From Azadirachta indica (lineage: Eukaryota > Streptophyta > Magnoliopsida > Sapindales > Meliaceae), in the NCBI GenBank assembly GCA_022749755.1, contig CM040449.1, positions 16,340,363-16,404,362 of the forward strand: 64,000 nucleotides of DNA, read 5' to 3'. Below are positions 11,566 through 22,994 of this stretch, piece by piece. The position numbers were made by a program, and so were the translations under genes. Position 1 is the stretch's first letter, and each line of letters begins with the position of its first letter. The notes beneath the pieces are model-generated. The model saw only the letters and a program-made list of their open reading frames with translations, did no database searches and was not told where the DNA came from.

Positions 11566-12594
11566 CTATTATCACCACTAAAATTTTAAAAATGAAGTTT
11601 ATAAAAATCATAAATTTAATTTATTTAAGAATAGAAAATGTGTTTGATGTTATTTGTTAAAAATTTAAAATAAAAAAATTTATAAGAATGAATCTAGTAT
11701 TTTTTTAAAAATAAGTAATGTAATTATTTTGAAAAAATTATAATTAATTTTTAACACATCTTTAAGAGCAATTTAAAAACTTTTTTGAATTGTTTACTTA
11801 AAATTTTAAATATATATATATTAAAAATGAAAAACAAGTTTTTGAAAATGCATCCAAGCACTTTCTAATATATTTATTTTAAATAATTTTACAATTTTTC
11901 TTATTCATAAATAAAAGTGAAGTAGCCATCAAAAGAATTCATGTATGAGTCATACTTGTAATTAGAAAAACAAAAGAAAATATGTTAAACATTTTTGGCT
12001 TTCTATTTTGAAAATAAAAATTAATAATAAAAATATAAACATAAATGATGAAATTCAATTTTTTGAAACTTTTATTTTTTTTTTGTAAGAAACTTTATTA
12101 GTTGTATTCAATACCATAACGAGTTTTATCTAAAACTTTTATCAAAAGACTAATTTTTTCTCTAAATAAACCAATATAATCTTATCTATATAAAATAACT
12201 ATATATATATATATATATGGGACAGGCAAACATCCTCATATTTTTATATATACTTTTATATTCATTTGTAAATCATTGAACTTAGATATTTTTAATGGTT
12301 AATAATAAATATAGTATGTATATTAATTATATGTGTCAAATTTAATATCAACTATTAGAAATATTTACATCTAACGAATAACAAATGATGTAAGAATATG
12401 TGTAAAAATTTAAGATTACGAATCCATCTGTGTGTATATATATATATCTATAATAATTTAATTGTATAATATTGCTGTCAAATAATGATATACACAAATT
12501 TATCCATGGAAACTAATAAACTAATTAACGCGATATTATTATATTGTTGTCATATATTATATATATTTTTGAAAATAAAAAATCATGTAAAACT
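11566..12594. other. AT-rich intergenic DNA upstream of ASR gene 1
   Basis: No coding signal is seen. Short TA repeats occur near 12205-12225 and 12433-12448. Confidence 0.5.
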
Positions 12595-12661
<67 letters not shown>

Positions 12662-12662
12662 T
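12595..12662. repeat. AAT trinucleotide microsatellite
   Basis: About 22 uninterrupted AAT units lie roughly 260 bp upstream of the ASR 1 start codon. It is likely length-polymorphic. Translated, it gives a poly-Asn run that is not a gene. Confidence 0.95.
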
Positions 12663-12737
12663 AACATTAACAAATTATACCGTTTCTACAAAAATTTGTA
12701 TTGCTAATTATGAGACCCACAAAATTAATCAATCCAA

Positions 12738-12743
12738 ACCGAC
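12738..12743 (+). promoter_or_regulatory. DRE/CRT core ACCGAC upstream of ASR gene 1
   Basis: The core (A/G)CCGAC is the binding site of DREB/CBF drought and cold factors. It lies about 90 bp upstream of the TATA box. The aligned position in ASR 2 and 3 reads ACCAAC, which lacks the core. Confidence 0.5.
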
Positions 12744-12766
12744 CATCACACACATTTATTGTCCCT

Positions 12767-12773
12767 ACGTGTC
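12767..12773 (+). promoter_or_regulatory. ABRE ACGTGTC upstream of ASR gene 1
   Basis: ACGTG with flanking TC is an ABA-response element bound by AREB/ABF bZIP factors. It is spaced 24 bp from the DRE and about 55 bp from the TATA box, and this pairing is known to act together in ABA and stress promoters. The aligned stretch in ASR 2 and 3 is shortened to ACCCTCGATATC and has no ACGT. Confidence 0.55.
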
Positions 12774-12827
12774 ACAATATCTTGGTAGCAATGCAAAGAA
12801 ACTCTTTGGCATATGGCTACCAACAGT

Positions 12828-12835
12828 TATAAATA
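12828..12835 (+). promoter_or_regulatory. TATA box of ASR gene 1
   Basis: TATAAATA is followed by a C-rich run and the CT/CA-rich leader typical of a plant 5' UTR; the ATG is 88 bp further on. The same box is present in all three ASR copies. Confidence 0.8.
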
Positions 12836-12922
12836 CACCCCCCCATCTCTTACATTATCAACACCAACAGCTATCACTAAATACAACTAAAATCTCAACC
12901 GTTTCTTCTTGAATTTTCAGTT

Positions 12923-13855
12923 ATGTCTGAGGAGAAGCACCACCACCGCGGCCTCTTCCACCACCACAAGGACGAAGAGAAGCCGGTTGATGGTTCCGTC
13001 TACTCCGACACGCCCTCCGCTTACTCTGAGTCAGCCAACGCTTACTCTGACTCGGCCAACGCTTACTCTGAGAGGCCCAGCGCTTACTCTGAGTCCGCCG
13101 ACGCTTACTCCGATAAGCCCAGCGCTTACTCTGAGTCCGCCAACGCTTACTCCGATAAGCCCATCTCTTACTCTGAGAAGCCCAGCGCTTACTCTGAGCC
13201 CGCCAACGCTTACTCCGATAAGCCCAGCTCTTACTCTGAGAAGCCTAGCGCTTACTCTGAGACTGCAGCTTACTCTAGTGAAGTCGGTGATTATGAGAAG
13301 AAAGGTGATGAGATTGATTACAAGAAGGAGGAGAAACACCACAAGCATCTTGAACACCTAGGAGAGCTTGGAACTGCTGCTGCTGGTGCTTTTGCTTTGG
13401 TAAACTTTTAGCTTTTATTATAATTGCCCAATAGTTTCATTTCTGATGCATATATGGAAATGTTTTTTTGTTTGGGCAACATATATATGTTTTCAGCTTA
13501 TGAAACCCTGCAACTGCAACGCAGATATAAAATACTACCAACTGTTGCATGAAACTAGGGTTTTTTTGCAAATAAAGCATCCCCATATTTTCTTTAGCAA
13601 TTCTCTATTAACCCTTAATTATTATATCTTATATTTTCTCTTAGTAAAAAGAATATTTGATCATGATATCAGCATGAGAAGCACAAGGGAGAGAAAGACC
13701 CAGAGCACGCCCACAGGCACAAGATAGAGGAGGAGATCGCGGCAGCAGCTGCCGTCGGGTCTGGCGGATTTGCATTCCATGAGCACCATGAGAAGAAAGA
13801 AACCAAGAAAGAAGAAGAGGAAGCTCATGGAAAGAAGCACCACCATCTCTTCTAA
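12923..13855 (+). CDS. ASR: ASR (ABA/stress/ripening) protein, expanded repeat form, 2 exons
   Basis: Exon 1 is 12923-13399 and exon 2 is 13673-13855. The intron of 273 bp has GT...AG ends and falls between codons (phase 0). The product is 219 residues. The His-rich N-terminus ([17 protein letters not shown]) is the zinc-binding part of ASR proteins. Residues 26-109 are 12 heptad repeats of the type AYSE(S/K)(A/P)(N/S), with partial copies to about 120. The conserved ABA/WDS domain then starts at [22 protein letters not shown] and ends [13 protein letters not shown] proteins are small, hydrophilic, largely disordered and act in nucleus and cytosol as chaperones and zinc-dependent DNA binders during drought, salt and ripening. 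The start is supported by alignment with the two paralogues. DRE, ABRE and TATA elements suggest ABA and drought induction. The usual ASR length is 100-150 residues; the excess here is the repeat. Confidence 0.95.
12998..13249 (+). repeat. 21-bp coding tandem repeat in ASR gene 1 exon 1
   Basis: There are 12 units of 21 bp (252 bp in total), each encoding a Tyr-Ser-acidic heptapeptide. The unit length is a multiple of three, so copy-number change keeps the frame; it also leaves other frames open on both strands, which are not genes. The repeat is absent from ASR 2 and 3, where EEKP is joined directly to ADEIDY. Confidence 0.9.
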
Positions 13856-14010
13856 TTATTCTATAATTTATGTAATTTAATTTGTGTTTCTTAATGCTTA
13901 ATTACCCGCCCTAAATAATACCGACCGTGCACGGCGTTAGCTTTTCAGTTGTGGGTTACTTTGTAAGACCGGTGTGATCTGGTTCCTTTGTTATCTATCC
14001 ATATTATGTT

Positions 14011-14016
14011 AATAAA
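14011..14016 (+). terminator. Polyadenylation signal of ASR gene 1
   Basis: AATAAA lies 156 bp after the stop codon. The preceding 3' UTR (ACTTTGTAAGACCGGTG and on) is conserved with ASR 2 and 3, including this hexamer. Confidence 0.55.
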
Positions 14017-14019
14017 TTA

Positions 14020-14179
14020 CTTGATTATAATATATATATTTTATATGTTTTTATTATTAAATATTTGACCTTTTAATATACTATTCATTCTCTTTTAAAA
14101 AATAACTAACTATACATGCATACGATCTATGAAAGAATACACTATATACTTCACGCAAAGTCATCATGTATAGATAATT

Positions 14180-14215
<36 letters not shown>

Positions 14216-16054
14216 GGTTAACAATCAATGATATATAGTGTCACCTGGCCTTTGACGCGATGTTAAGACAAGTTCTCACCATCAGGGCGCTTTCGATTCT
14301 TACTTCACTAGACTTTTATGTTGGATTGCAAAGCTGGCATTTCTTGTGCTCAAATGTTTCAATTTGAATGCAAAATTCACATAGATATCTATAATAGTGA
14401 TTATGGACCAATTTCTTTGATACGAGCGTAAAGATCGTATTACTTATGCCTAAATGTGTGAGATGCGTTATAATAGTGTAGGTGGATTGGACAGATACCC
14501 CTCCAGTGCAGAGTTCCCATTACTTGTGATCAAATGTTTCAATTTGAGCACAAATTGCATACATGTCTATAATAGAGATTGTTGGCCTCCAATTTAAGAG
14601 TATAATTCGCACTAATTATGCTTGATGCCCATATAATCAGTGGTGGAATAAAAAATGAATAACTGGAGACTAAAAATGTTGAAAAAGGTAAAGTTAATTG
14701 ACTGACATTTTAAAAATAATTAATAAATTGAGAATAAATAAATAATTTTATAATAAAAATTTACAAAAAAAATTGTGGGACTTGGGGACCAAGGCCCTTT
14801 CAGGTCCCAATGGTATTCAGTTCTTTCATATTTGTGCCTTTAATTTGAAACTACAATTTTAGTTCTTATGTATAAATGTCAGTTGTGCACTGTAATAGTA
14901 ATTATGCAAACTCTCAACAGAATTCTAACTTGTGATATTAGTAATTAAAAAATAATAATATAATTAAATAGAAATTAACAAAAAATTTATTTAATTATAA
15001 AAATATAATATGTTAAATCACATATTTTAGATCTATTTAATTTTTAAATTAAAAAATAAAATTACCAAACTTGGTATATGACAAATAACATGAAATGTTT
15101 TCATATTATTTTCAATTTTCGTGACATTAATTATATTTATAATTGTCACAAGAAGCAAAGTTATATCCCTAATGAGAGTCACAAGGTGTATTCTTCCTGT
15201 AGTCACTTTCTTGATGTACACCACTTTCTTGATGTACACTTTGTTACTCATAATGGTTTATTATACTAACTTTGAATACTGAACTATCATGGTAAACGTC
15301 AAAATAAACAATGAAACTAATTTTTTTTAGTCAATTTCACTGTAATGCCAACACAAAAATTTTCCTTCTCTTTTTATATAAGAAACTTCCAAATACATAT
15401 TTTATATTGATATTAGATATCGTTACCTGATATTAATTAGTAAAATTGCTTATGTGTAGGAAAAATAACCCCTTTCTTCTTTTTTTTTTCCGTTATAGAC
15501 TCATTTAAAAAAATAGTTCGATTAGGATTATAATTGCAAATAATCTAAGATTTAGTAGAATTTTAATTGAAAATAATTCAACATTTTGGCGCGCCTATAA
15601 TTCGGATAAAATAGAACTTCTCTAAAAAGACTTTTCATTGGATATGACCTTAACAAAAAATATGGATTAGAATTTTATAAATTCGGACTTTATCTTTTTA
15701 ACTTTTGGGCATTTCTCCTTTAATATGCGTCTAAGTATCTATCTTACCAAGTTGACATACAAGTGAAAATCAACCAAATTTAGATGTTGGAAAAATGATC
15801 CACCAAAAAACCCCAATTTCGAAAATAACATAGTTCCTATTCGAAACTAATGAAACGCTTGGGAACCTGGTATTTTTATCAAATTTTCTAAGATTCATTA
15901 TTCTTTTTTATATGAGAATTTCAAATGAAGTAGCTGATATTTTATTATTCGAGGAATGACAAAGGGGTAAGTCTTAATTAATGAGGCTCTGATTAGTATG
16001 ATGTCGTGAGTAAATTTTGAATTTCCATACATTTTGCCCATGATTCTTAACATT
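14020..16054. other. AT-rich intergenic DNA between ASR 1 and the retrotransposon
   Basis: A TA microsatellite lies at about 14183-14211. A degenerate direct repeat of about 180-bp period occurs: 14338-14420 and 14518-14600 share TCAAATGTTTCAATTTGA, with a weaker third copy near 14830. No coding signal is seen. Confidence 0.5.
15425..15645 (+). repeat. Dispersed repeat, copy A
   Basis: It is similar along its length to 29487-29735. Shared blocks include GATATnAATTAGTAAA, CATTTTGGCGnGC and AAAAAGACTTTTCA. It is probably a remnant of a non-coding transposon family. A weaker relative lies near 42890-43030. Confidence 0.5.
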
Positions 16055-16059
16055 CTTAG

Positions 16060-17456
16060 TGATGAATGTTTAAAAGTGTAGGTTTATCAAGAGAAATATT
16101 ATGATTTACACTTAATAATGTTCTTCTATTCCCCAATAATGAAGTATATTCCTTTATATTGAATTGTAAAACATGAATTGGACTAAATAGTTGGTTTTGC
16201 GCAGGTTTCGTATAATGAACGTATCTTTCAATTCAAATTATCAATTGATACGATTCTTGGGCGAGACAAACATAAACTCATCATTTCACAACTTTATAAG
16301 CCAAAGGTTGGACCAGTTCGAGCAATTAGTGGGACGAAATTGGGCTTCAACAGAACTCAAGCGCATCTTTGAATCAGCCCAATATGCTTCCGTATTTGGG
16401 CCGTATCTCCCTAAATATGTAACGAAAAATTACATGGTTGGATGATCTAGAAAGCTGAGAAAGGGATCTAAATTGTTTATGTTTTATACTTTCTCAAATT
16501 TCAATTACTCGATTACCAAAAAGAGCTATCATTCTAGAAGGGCGGTGGAGAAATGCGACTTGAACATCTCTGCCTATTTTCAACACAACTCATGGTCTAA
16601 AATAGAAATAAGAGCGAAATATGGACCATTAGAAAGATGAGTCATCCACCTACAACTTTGAAGAAGGATTCTTTACGAAATTCGGTGGTTTTCATAGTCA
16701 AAGATATGTTGGAAGTTGGTAAAACGTGATTAATTGGAAATTGACCAAATTATGTTCACACATGTGGAATGTCTTTTGTTTTACCTATATAAAGGAAGAC
16801 GTGGAAGTGAGAAGGGAGATCAGTTTTGTTTTCCATTTCTATTTTATTGTTGTAATTTGAATTTCAATGATGTATTTCTAATTTCGTAATTAGGGCTAAG
16901 GGTGAACTTTTGATGATTTTATAGTTTTGTTCTTTGATTCTTTGTTTTGTTCTTCATTGTTAATCTTTTTATTGATTGAGTACTATATTTTGCAAGTGAT
17001 TTTGAATTGTTAGAAACCTTGATTCATTGTTAACAAATGGTACATTGAATACTTGGATATTTTCTACATATCAAGAGTAAGGCAACTTATAGTTTTTCAC
17101 TATCAACTAAAAGGTAAGTCTTTTGATTTCTTTGTGCTTAAATGTTTTGTTTTCATCATCCAATTAAGATCACTTCTTTTGATTCTTAATTGTATTTTTC
17201 TTTAAAAAAAAGGATCAAGAATAAGTTCTATACAAATTATTAAAATGGATCCCTAATGCCCTAATATATAATAATATAGAATTTAAATTTGACAATAAGC
17301 AAATTCACTCCATTGGAATATTCGGATTTGTAATATTTAGACATTTGGACTTGTAGACTTAATATAACATATTCCCTGTGGACCGACACTCGGATTTCCA
17401 AACTTTATTACTTGAGAGAACCTATACTTGGGAGTTACAACCTTTAAGTTGTAGCA
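16060..17456 (+). repeat. 5' LTR of the Athila-like element
   Basis: It begins TGATGAATG and ends GTTGTAGCA, with TG...CA ends. A promoter-like TATATAAA lies at 16786-16793, followed about 60 bp later by the likely start of the transcribed R region. A frame of 84 codons (16191-16445) occurs inside and is unchanged in the other LTR; it resembles no family I know. Confidence 0.92.
16786..16793 (+). promoter_or_regulatory. TATA box in the 5' LTR
   Basis: TATATAAA is followed by GGAAGACGTGG. It is the probable core promoter that drives the genomic RNA of the element and would transcribe the LOG cargo as part of it. The same box lies at 25523-25530 in the 3' LTR. Confidence 0.6.
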
Positions 17457-17462
17457 AGTTTT

Positions 17463-17480
17463 TGGCGCCGTTGCCGGGGA
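17463..17480 (+). other. Primer-binding site, tRNA-Asp type
   Basis: TGGCGCCGTTGCCGGGGA lies 6 bases after the LTR end. This is the primer site known from Athila and Tat lineage elements, complementary to the 3' end of tRNA-Asp. Confidence 0.9.
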
Positions 17481-17834
17481 ATACGGTTTGTATAAAGTTT
17501 ACTAGTTCTTGTTTAATTTTCTTTTACTAACTTTAACCTCTAACTCTAACTTTAATATATATTTTTTTTATTCACTTGTTGTTATTTATTTTTATTGGGA
17601 GGCTCAGCCGCCCATTTATATTTACGTTATGGTTGGTTCTACACATACCACCTAATTTTTGTTCATGGTAGGTTTTGCCACCTTTCTTAATTTTTTCTAT
17701 TACGTATTGTGTTGTTATTTTTATTTACAATAATTGTATTAAGAGGAAGGTTATACCACCTCTTTTCTTTTTTATTTGTTTTATTGTGCTAACATTTTAT
17801 TGTATTGTGTTTTATTATTATTATTATTATTGTT

Positions 17835-19492
17835 ATTTTTATGCTTGGATGGTATCGTGATCCTCATTCTCATCGATTGGTGAAAGGTGATTCTGAAACC
17901 TCCTTTGGAAATTTGTTTGATTTATCTTCAAACTCACACACAACTAACACTATGGCTGAAAATGAAAGTATACATGGAGAAAATGAAAATCATCATGTTC
18001 GAACTATGCGTGAATATTTGCAACCTCCTCGAAATTCATCTCCTTCATGCTTTATTTTTCCGCTCAATGCAAATAACTTCATATTTAAGCCCGGTATGAT
18101 TCCTTTACTTCCTAATTTCCATGGCTTAGAGTCTGAGAGTCCTTATTTACATTTGAAAGAATTTGAGGAAGTATGTGCCACATTTATGGATCAAACGTGT
18201 AGTGAAGAAATAATTAAGCTAAAATTGTTTCCTTTTTCTTTAAAAGATAAAGCAAAAATATGGCTTAATTCATTAAGATCTAGATCTATAGGCACATGGC
18301 AAGAAATGCAAACCAAGTTTTTCAAGCAATTTTTCCCAATACATAAAACGAATGCTTTCAAGAGACAAATTCAAAATTTTTGTCAAAAAGGAAATGAAAC
18401 TATTTTCAATGTTTGGAAAGATTTAAAGACTTGTTGAATTCATGCCCACACCATGGTTTTGAAAAATGGCGTACGATAAGTTCCTTCTTTTACGAAGGGT
18501 TAACACCAGAGACAAAACAATTTGTTCAAATAATGTGTAATGGTGAATTTTTAGACAAAGACCCAGAAGAAGCTTTAGAGTATTTAGATCATTTAGCTGA
18601 GAACTCTCAATCCTGGCAAACCACTAGTTCCTCTGAAAATTCAATTAGATCTAATATGGCTAGTTCTAGTGGGGGTAAATATAATTTGAGTCAAGAAAAT
18701 GATTTAAGTGCTAGAATTACAAATTTAACGTGAAAGATTGAAGCCATGGAATTAAGGAAAATTAAAAAGGTCAAATCTGTGCATAATGATAAAATTTGTG
18801 AAATTTGTGAAGCCATGGGACATTCCACTCAAGATTGTCCAAATATTCCTATTTTTAAAGAAGTGTCGCATGACCAAGCAAATTCTATGAATTCCTTCAA
18901 AAAGCCTTTTTCCTCTAATTCTCCATATTCTGAAACATACAATCTTGGATGGAGAAATCACCCAAATTTTAGTTGGAGAAATGATAATCATGCCCATCCA
19001 CCACCTCAAAGACCTTCAAATTTTCCATCATACCATTCACCACATTTGAAAACTCTTGAGGAAACATTGCAAACATTCATGCAAGGGCAAACAAGCATAA
19101 ACAATCAAACATCACAAGCCATTGATGATATCAATAATACACTTTCAACATTGACCTTAGCTTTGCGCAGTCAAGAGAAAGGTAAATTTCCTGTTCAACC
19201 ACAGCCAAATCCAGTGGGTTAATTTCATGTAAGTGATTCTAACTCAAATGGCACACAGCATGAGAATGCCAACTCCATCACTACTCTCCGAAGTGGTAAG
19301 GTCATTGATAAAACCATTTTTTTGAAAGAGATTGAATCTAAAGAACCATCAAAATTAGTGAGTGAGGAAAATAATGTTGAACCTAAGATGTGTGATGTTA
19401 AAAAATGCCCTATCCCTGCTCCTTTTCCTCAAAGATTGCAACCAATTCAAAAGTTGAACCAAAATTCTGAAATTTTTGAACTTTTTAAGTAA
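17835..19492 (+). pseudogene. Athila/Tat-type gag, broken
   Basis: The capsid region starts around 17835 (MLGWYRDPHSHRL) and includes YLHLKEFEEVC, a LKLFPFSLKDKAKIWL stretch and FFPIHKTNAFKRQI. A frameshift lies at about 18413-18437: the frame ends WKDLKTC while the next frame continues ERFKDLLNSCPHHGF. In-frame stops follow at 18731 (TGA), 19220 (TAA) and 19490 (TAA). A zinc knuckle CEICEAMGHSTQDC is near 18799-18840. The order is typical gag, but at least four lesions abolish the full product. Confidence 0.85.
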
Positions 19493-19510
19493 GTCAAAAT
19501 TAACATTCCT

Positions 19511-20377
19511 TTGTTAGATGCAATTAAGCAAGTTCCTTCTTATGCCAAATTTTTGAAAGATTTATGCACTGTTAAAAGGAAGCTTAATATTCAAAAGAAA
19601 GCATTTTTAACTGAGAATGTTAGTTCGATTATTCAACATAACACTCCACCAAAATATAAAGATCCTGGTTGTCCCACCATTTCTTGTGTAATTGGAAACT
19701 TTAGGATAAACCATGCTTTACTTGATCTTGGTGCAAGTGTTAATTTGTTGCCATATTCAGTGTATGAGCAATTAGGTTTAGGTGAGCTTAAACCTACTTC
19801 TACAACACTTCAACTTGCTGATCGTTCTGTGAAAATACCACGAGGAATACTTGAGGATGTGTTAGTCCAAGTAGATAAATTTTACTTTCCTGTAGATTTT
19901 ATTGTCTTAGACACACAACCTGTTTCTAACTCAAGCACCCAAATTCCTGTCATATTAGGATGTCCATTTCTTGTTACATCTAATGCAATAATCAATTGTA
20001 GAAATGGAATTCTAAAATTATCCTTTGGAAACATGACATTGGAAATGAATGTGTTTAATATTTGCAAGCAACCTAGTGAAAATAATGACATGCATGAAGT
20101 TAGTTATATCGAGGAACTCGTTCATGACTACTTTAATGTTTCATCTTTTTCTGATCCCTTGGATGCTTGTTTAAATGGTTGCAATGATTTCAATTTTGAT
20201 GAAAATTTTGAAGTATCTCATATTTATTCTCTTTTAAAATCTTCTCAGGTCTTGGAAATTAATGGATGGAGACCAAAATTTGAAGACTTACCTCAACGAG
20301 CTGATAAACCGATGCCATCAAGTGTTCAACCACCAAAACTTGAATTGAAACCTCAAGTATGCTTTCTTGGGTGCTAA
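19511..20377 (+). pseudogene. Athila/Tat-type aspartic protease region
   Basis: An open stretch of 288 codons begins DAIKQVPSYAKFLKDLCT, a hallmark of Athila/Tat pol just before the protease. LLDLGASVNLLP (about 19721-19755) is the protease active-site motif in its lineage form, DLGA in place of DTGA. A second motif, VILGCPFL, lies near 19952. A frameshift near 20355 moves the reading into the frame of the reverse transcriptase. Confidence 0.85.
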
Positions 20378-22046
20378 TGAAACTTTTCTGGTGATAATTT
20401 CTTCTAAACTCAGTGCTCTTCAAGAATGTAAGTTGCTCGAAATCCTAAAATTGCATAAATATGCCTTAGGATGGACAATAGCTGACATAAAAGGAATTAG
20501 TCCTTTGATTTGCACACATAAGATATATTTGGAAGATAATGCCAAATCATCTAGACAAATGCAACGTAGGCTGAATCCTAATATGAAAGAGGTAGTGAGA
20601 AATAAAGTTCTCAAGCTTTTAGATGTAGGGATCATTTATCCTATTTCTGATAGCACATGGGTAAGTCCTACACAAGTTGTACCTAAGAAATCTGGAGTTA
20701 CTGTAGTCAAAAATGAAAATAATGAATTAATTCCAATTAGAACAATTACTAGCTGGAGAATGTGCATTGACTATAGGAAACTTAATTCAATGACTAGGAA
20801 AGACCATTTCCCATTACCATTCATGGATCAAATGTTAGAAAGGGTAGTTGGACATGCATTTTATTGTTTCCTAGATGGGTATTCTGGGTATAACCAAATT
20901 GAAATTGCACCTGAAGATCAAGAAAAGACCACTTTCACTTGTCCATTTGGAACTTTTGCATATAGAAGAATGCCATTTGGTTTGTGTAATGCACCAGCTA
21001 CATTTCAAAGATGCATGCTTAGTATTTTTAGTGATATGGTTGAACGATTTCTTGAAATTTTCATGGATGATTTTTCTGTGTTTGGTGATTCATTTGATGA
21101 TTGTTTATCTAACTTGGAAAAATTTTTGATTAGATGTGAAAAAAAAAATCTTGTGCTTAATTGGGAAAAATGTCATTTCATGGTCACAAATGGTATTGTG
21201 CTTGGTCACATTGTCTCATCAAAAGGAATTGAAGTAGATAAATCTAAAATTGAATTAATTGCCAATTTACCTGTTCCTAAGTCTGTTAAAGATGTTAGAT
21301 CATTTTTAGGACATGCTGGTTTTTATAGAAGATTTATCAAAAACTTTAATGTCATATCAAGACCATTGTGCAATCTCTTATTAAAAAATGCTTTCTTTGA
21401 GTGGACTGAGTCATGTCAAGAAGTTTTTGTCAAACTTAAAACCATGCTAACATCTGCTCCTATCATGTAGCCTCTAAACTGGACTTTACCTTTTGACATC
21501 GTGTGCGATGCTAGCGATTATGCTGTTGGAGCTGTTTTAGGACAACGAAAGGACAAGAAACACTATGTGATTTACTATGCTAGTAAAACTTTAAATAGTG
21601 CTCAAATGAATTATTCTACCACTGAAAAGGAATTACTTGCAGTAGTATTTGCATTGGATAAATTTCGATCTTATCTTGTTGGCTCACCTATTGTGATTTT
21701 TAGTGATCATGCAGCATTAAAATATCTTCTTTCAAAAAAAGATACTAAACCTAGATTGATTAGGTGGATTCTACTACTTCAAGAATTTGATTTCACAATT
21801 CAAGATAAAAAGGGAGTACAAAATGTGATTGCTGATCATTTGTCAAGACTTATGTTTGAAGAATCGACTAAGACAACACCGATTAATGACAATTTCCCTG
21901 ATAAGCAACTTTTCAATGTTTCTATTTTACCTTGGTTTGCTGATATTGTCAATTTTCTTGTTATAGGTCAAATGCCAAATCATTGGAATGCTCAAGATAA
22001 AAAGAAATTTTTAAGGGAGTTACTTTCCCGGTCAAGTGGCAGATAA
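20367..22046 (+). pseudogene. Reverse transcriptase and RNase H, one nonsense codon
   Basis: The frame 20367-21470 has the full palm: WRMCIDYRKLN, then LDGYSGYNQI, MPFGLCNAPATFQ and the catalytic FMDDF at residues 232-236 (MDD at 21063-21071). A TAG at 21468 interrupts SAPIM-PLNWTLPFD, an expected Gln position. The same frame resumes at 21471 with RNase H: FDIVCDASDYAVGAVL, STTEKELLAVVFAL, FSDHAALKYLL, and ADHLSRL near 21830. The reading ends at 22046 shortly after KKKFLREL, where related elements continue into the integrase zinc finger. No HHCC or DDE integrase sequence is visible afterwards. Confidence 0.9.
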
Positions 22047-22146
22047 CGGTACTCCGTGACTCTTCAAGTCGGTTCTTTCAGTTGCCCAAAATTACTGATA
22101 CTCTTTTTTTTTTCTCTCACTTCTTTTCCTATTCTTTTTTTTCATT

Positions 22147-22695
22147 ATGGATGTCATTCTTTCTAGATTGCAAATATATTTTCCTTCTTTTCCTAAAGAT
22201 GTTCTACGAAAAATGTACCAAGTTGGGTGTGCAAAATTAAGAATGCTTATGCAAAAAGGTATTTCTGAAGATGTGCGATGGATAATTGAAGCAAAGGTAC
22301 GTTTAGCAGGTGAGTTTTCTGATTCATTTGTTTCACGCATGCCTGGTTTAGGTAAGAGCTCTTTTGCAAAGAAATGAAGAGCGAAAAGGTTACAAGTGTG
22401 TCACAATTATGCACGTTCAACCTGTAACAAGCGATGTCGTTCTCTAGGCATGGTGTCTACTAATAGAGAAGATAAAATTAAATTCATCAAAGATGGACTG
22501 AGTAAGGAGTTTTTAGATAATATTTTATTGACTCTTGAGACGCATCCTAGTGGATATGTGCAACGTGAAATTCTCAATTTGTATACATTATTTCAAAAAG
22601 AACGTGATCGTTATAATCTTGGGAATCTGACTTTAAAAGACCCTGTTTGCCAATTTGTAAGAAAATTGGATGGGAAGCCAATCCTCGACCCATAG
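22147..22695 (+). pseudogene. Unknown frame between RNase H and LOG, one in-frame stop
   Basis: It has 183 codons in one frame from ATG (MDVILSRLQIYFPSFPKDVL) to TAG, broken once by TGA at 22375-22377. The first part is basic and amphipathic; the second part (FIKDGLSKEFLDNILLTLE, FQKERDRYNLGNLTLKD) looks like a helical soluble domain. I do not recognise it. It could be an extra element-encoded frame, the end of another captured transcript, or part of the unit that brought in LOG. The codon use is AT-rich like the rest of the element. Confidence 0.4.
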
Positions 22696-22917
22696 AGGGC
22701 GTTTAAGCCGTTACTGGACGTAAAACCAGAGGAAGATGTGAGCCACAATCACAACTATCTATAAATATTTACTTTTAGCTGTCATTGTTGAAATTTTTAT
22801 GTTTTAAATTCCTATATTAGCTGTTATCTTTGACATTTTTACATTTTTAAATTTTAACTTTCATGACAACAGCTGGCTTACCTCTATTGGTTTCATTAAT
22901 GCATTCTCTTTAAGTTG

Positions 22918-22924
22918 TATAAAT
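22918..22924 (+). promoter_or_regulatory. TATA-like box upstream of the LOG frame
   Basis: TATAAAT lies 71 bp before the LOG ATG. It might be a private promoter or part of a captured leader. AT-rich chance occurrence is possible. Confidence 0.25.
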
Positions 22925-22994
22925 GCAGGACCTCACTTCTTTATTTTCATAAGAAATTTGAATCACTGACGAGGGTAAAAGACTGCAAAAAAAA

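Noticed and set aside
12544..12912. Frame with a long poly-Asn run
   Set aside because: It is only the AAT microsatellite and promoter read as protein.
12909..13361. Long open frames in other frames and on the minus strand over the ASR 1 repeat (12909-13361 plus, 13031-13357 minus)
   Set aside because: A 21-bp repeat keeps every frame open. The proteins are simple repeats (TLTLSPP, VRVSVG) with no family, and the ASR frame has the conserved domain and splice site.
13446..13846. Frames covering the ASR 1 intron and exon 2 in shifted readings
   Set aside because: They contain intron and shifted exon 2. The GT...AG intron joins exon 2 in the ASR frame; the same holds at 41223-41542 and 61276-61595.
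18413..18437. Programmed ribosomal frameshift between gag halves
   Set aside because: The shift is in the middle of the capsid region, and three in-frame stops follow, so simple mutation is the better reading.
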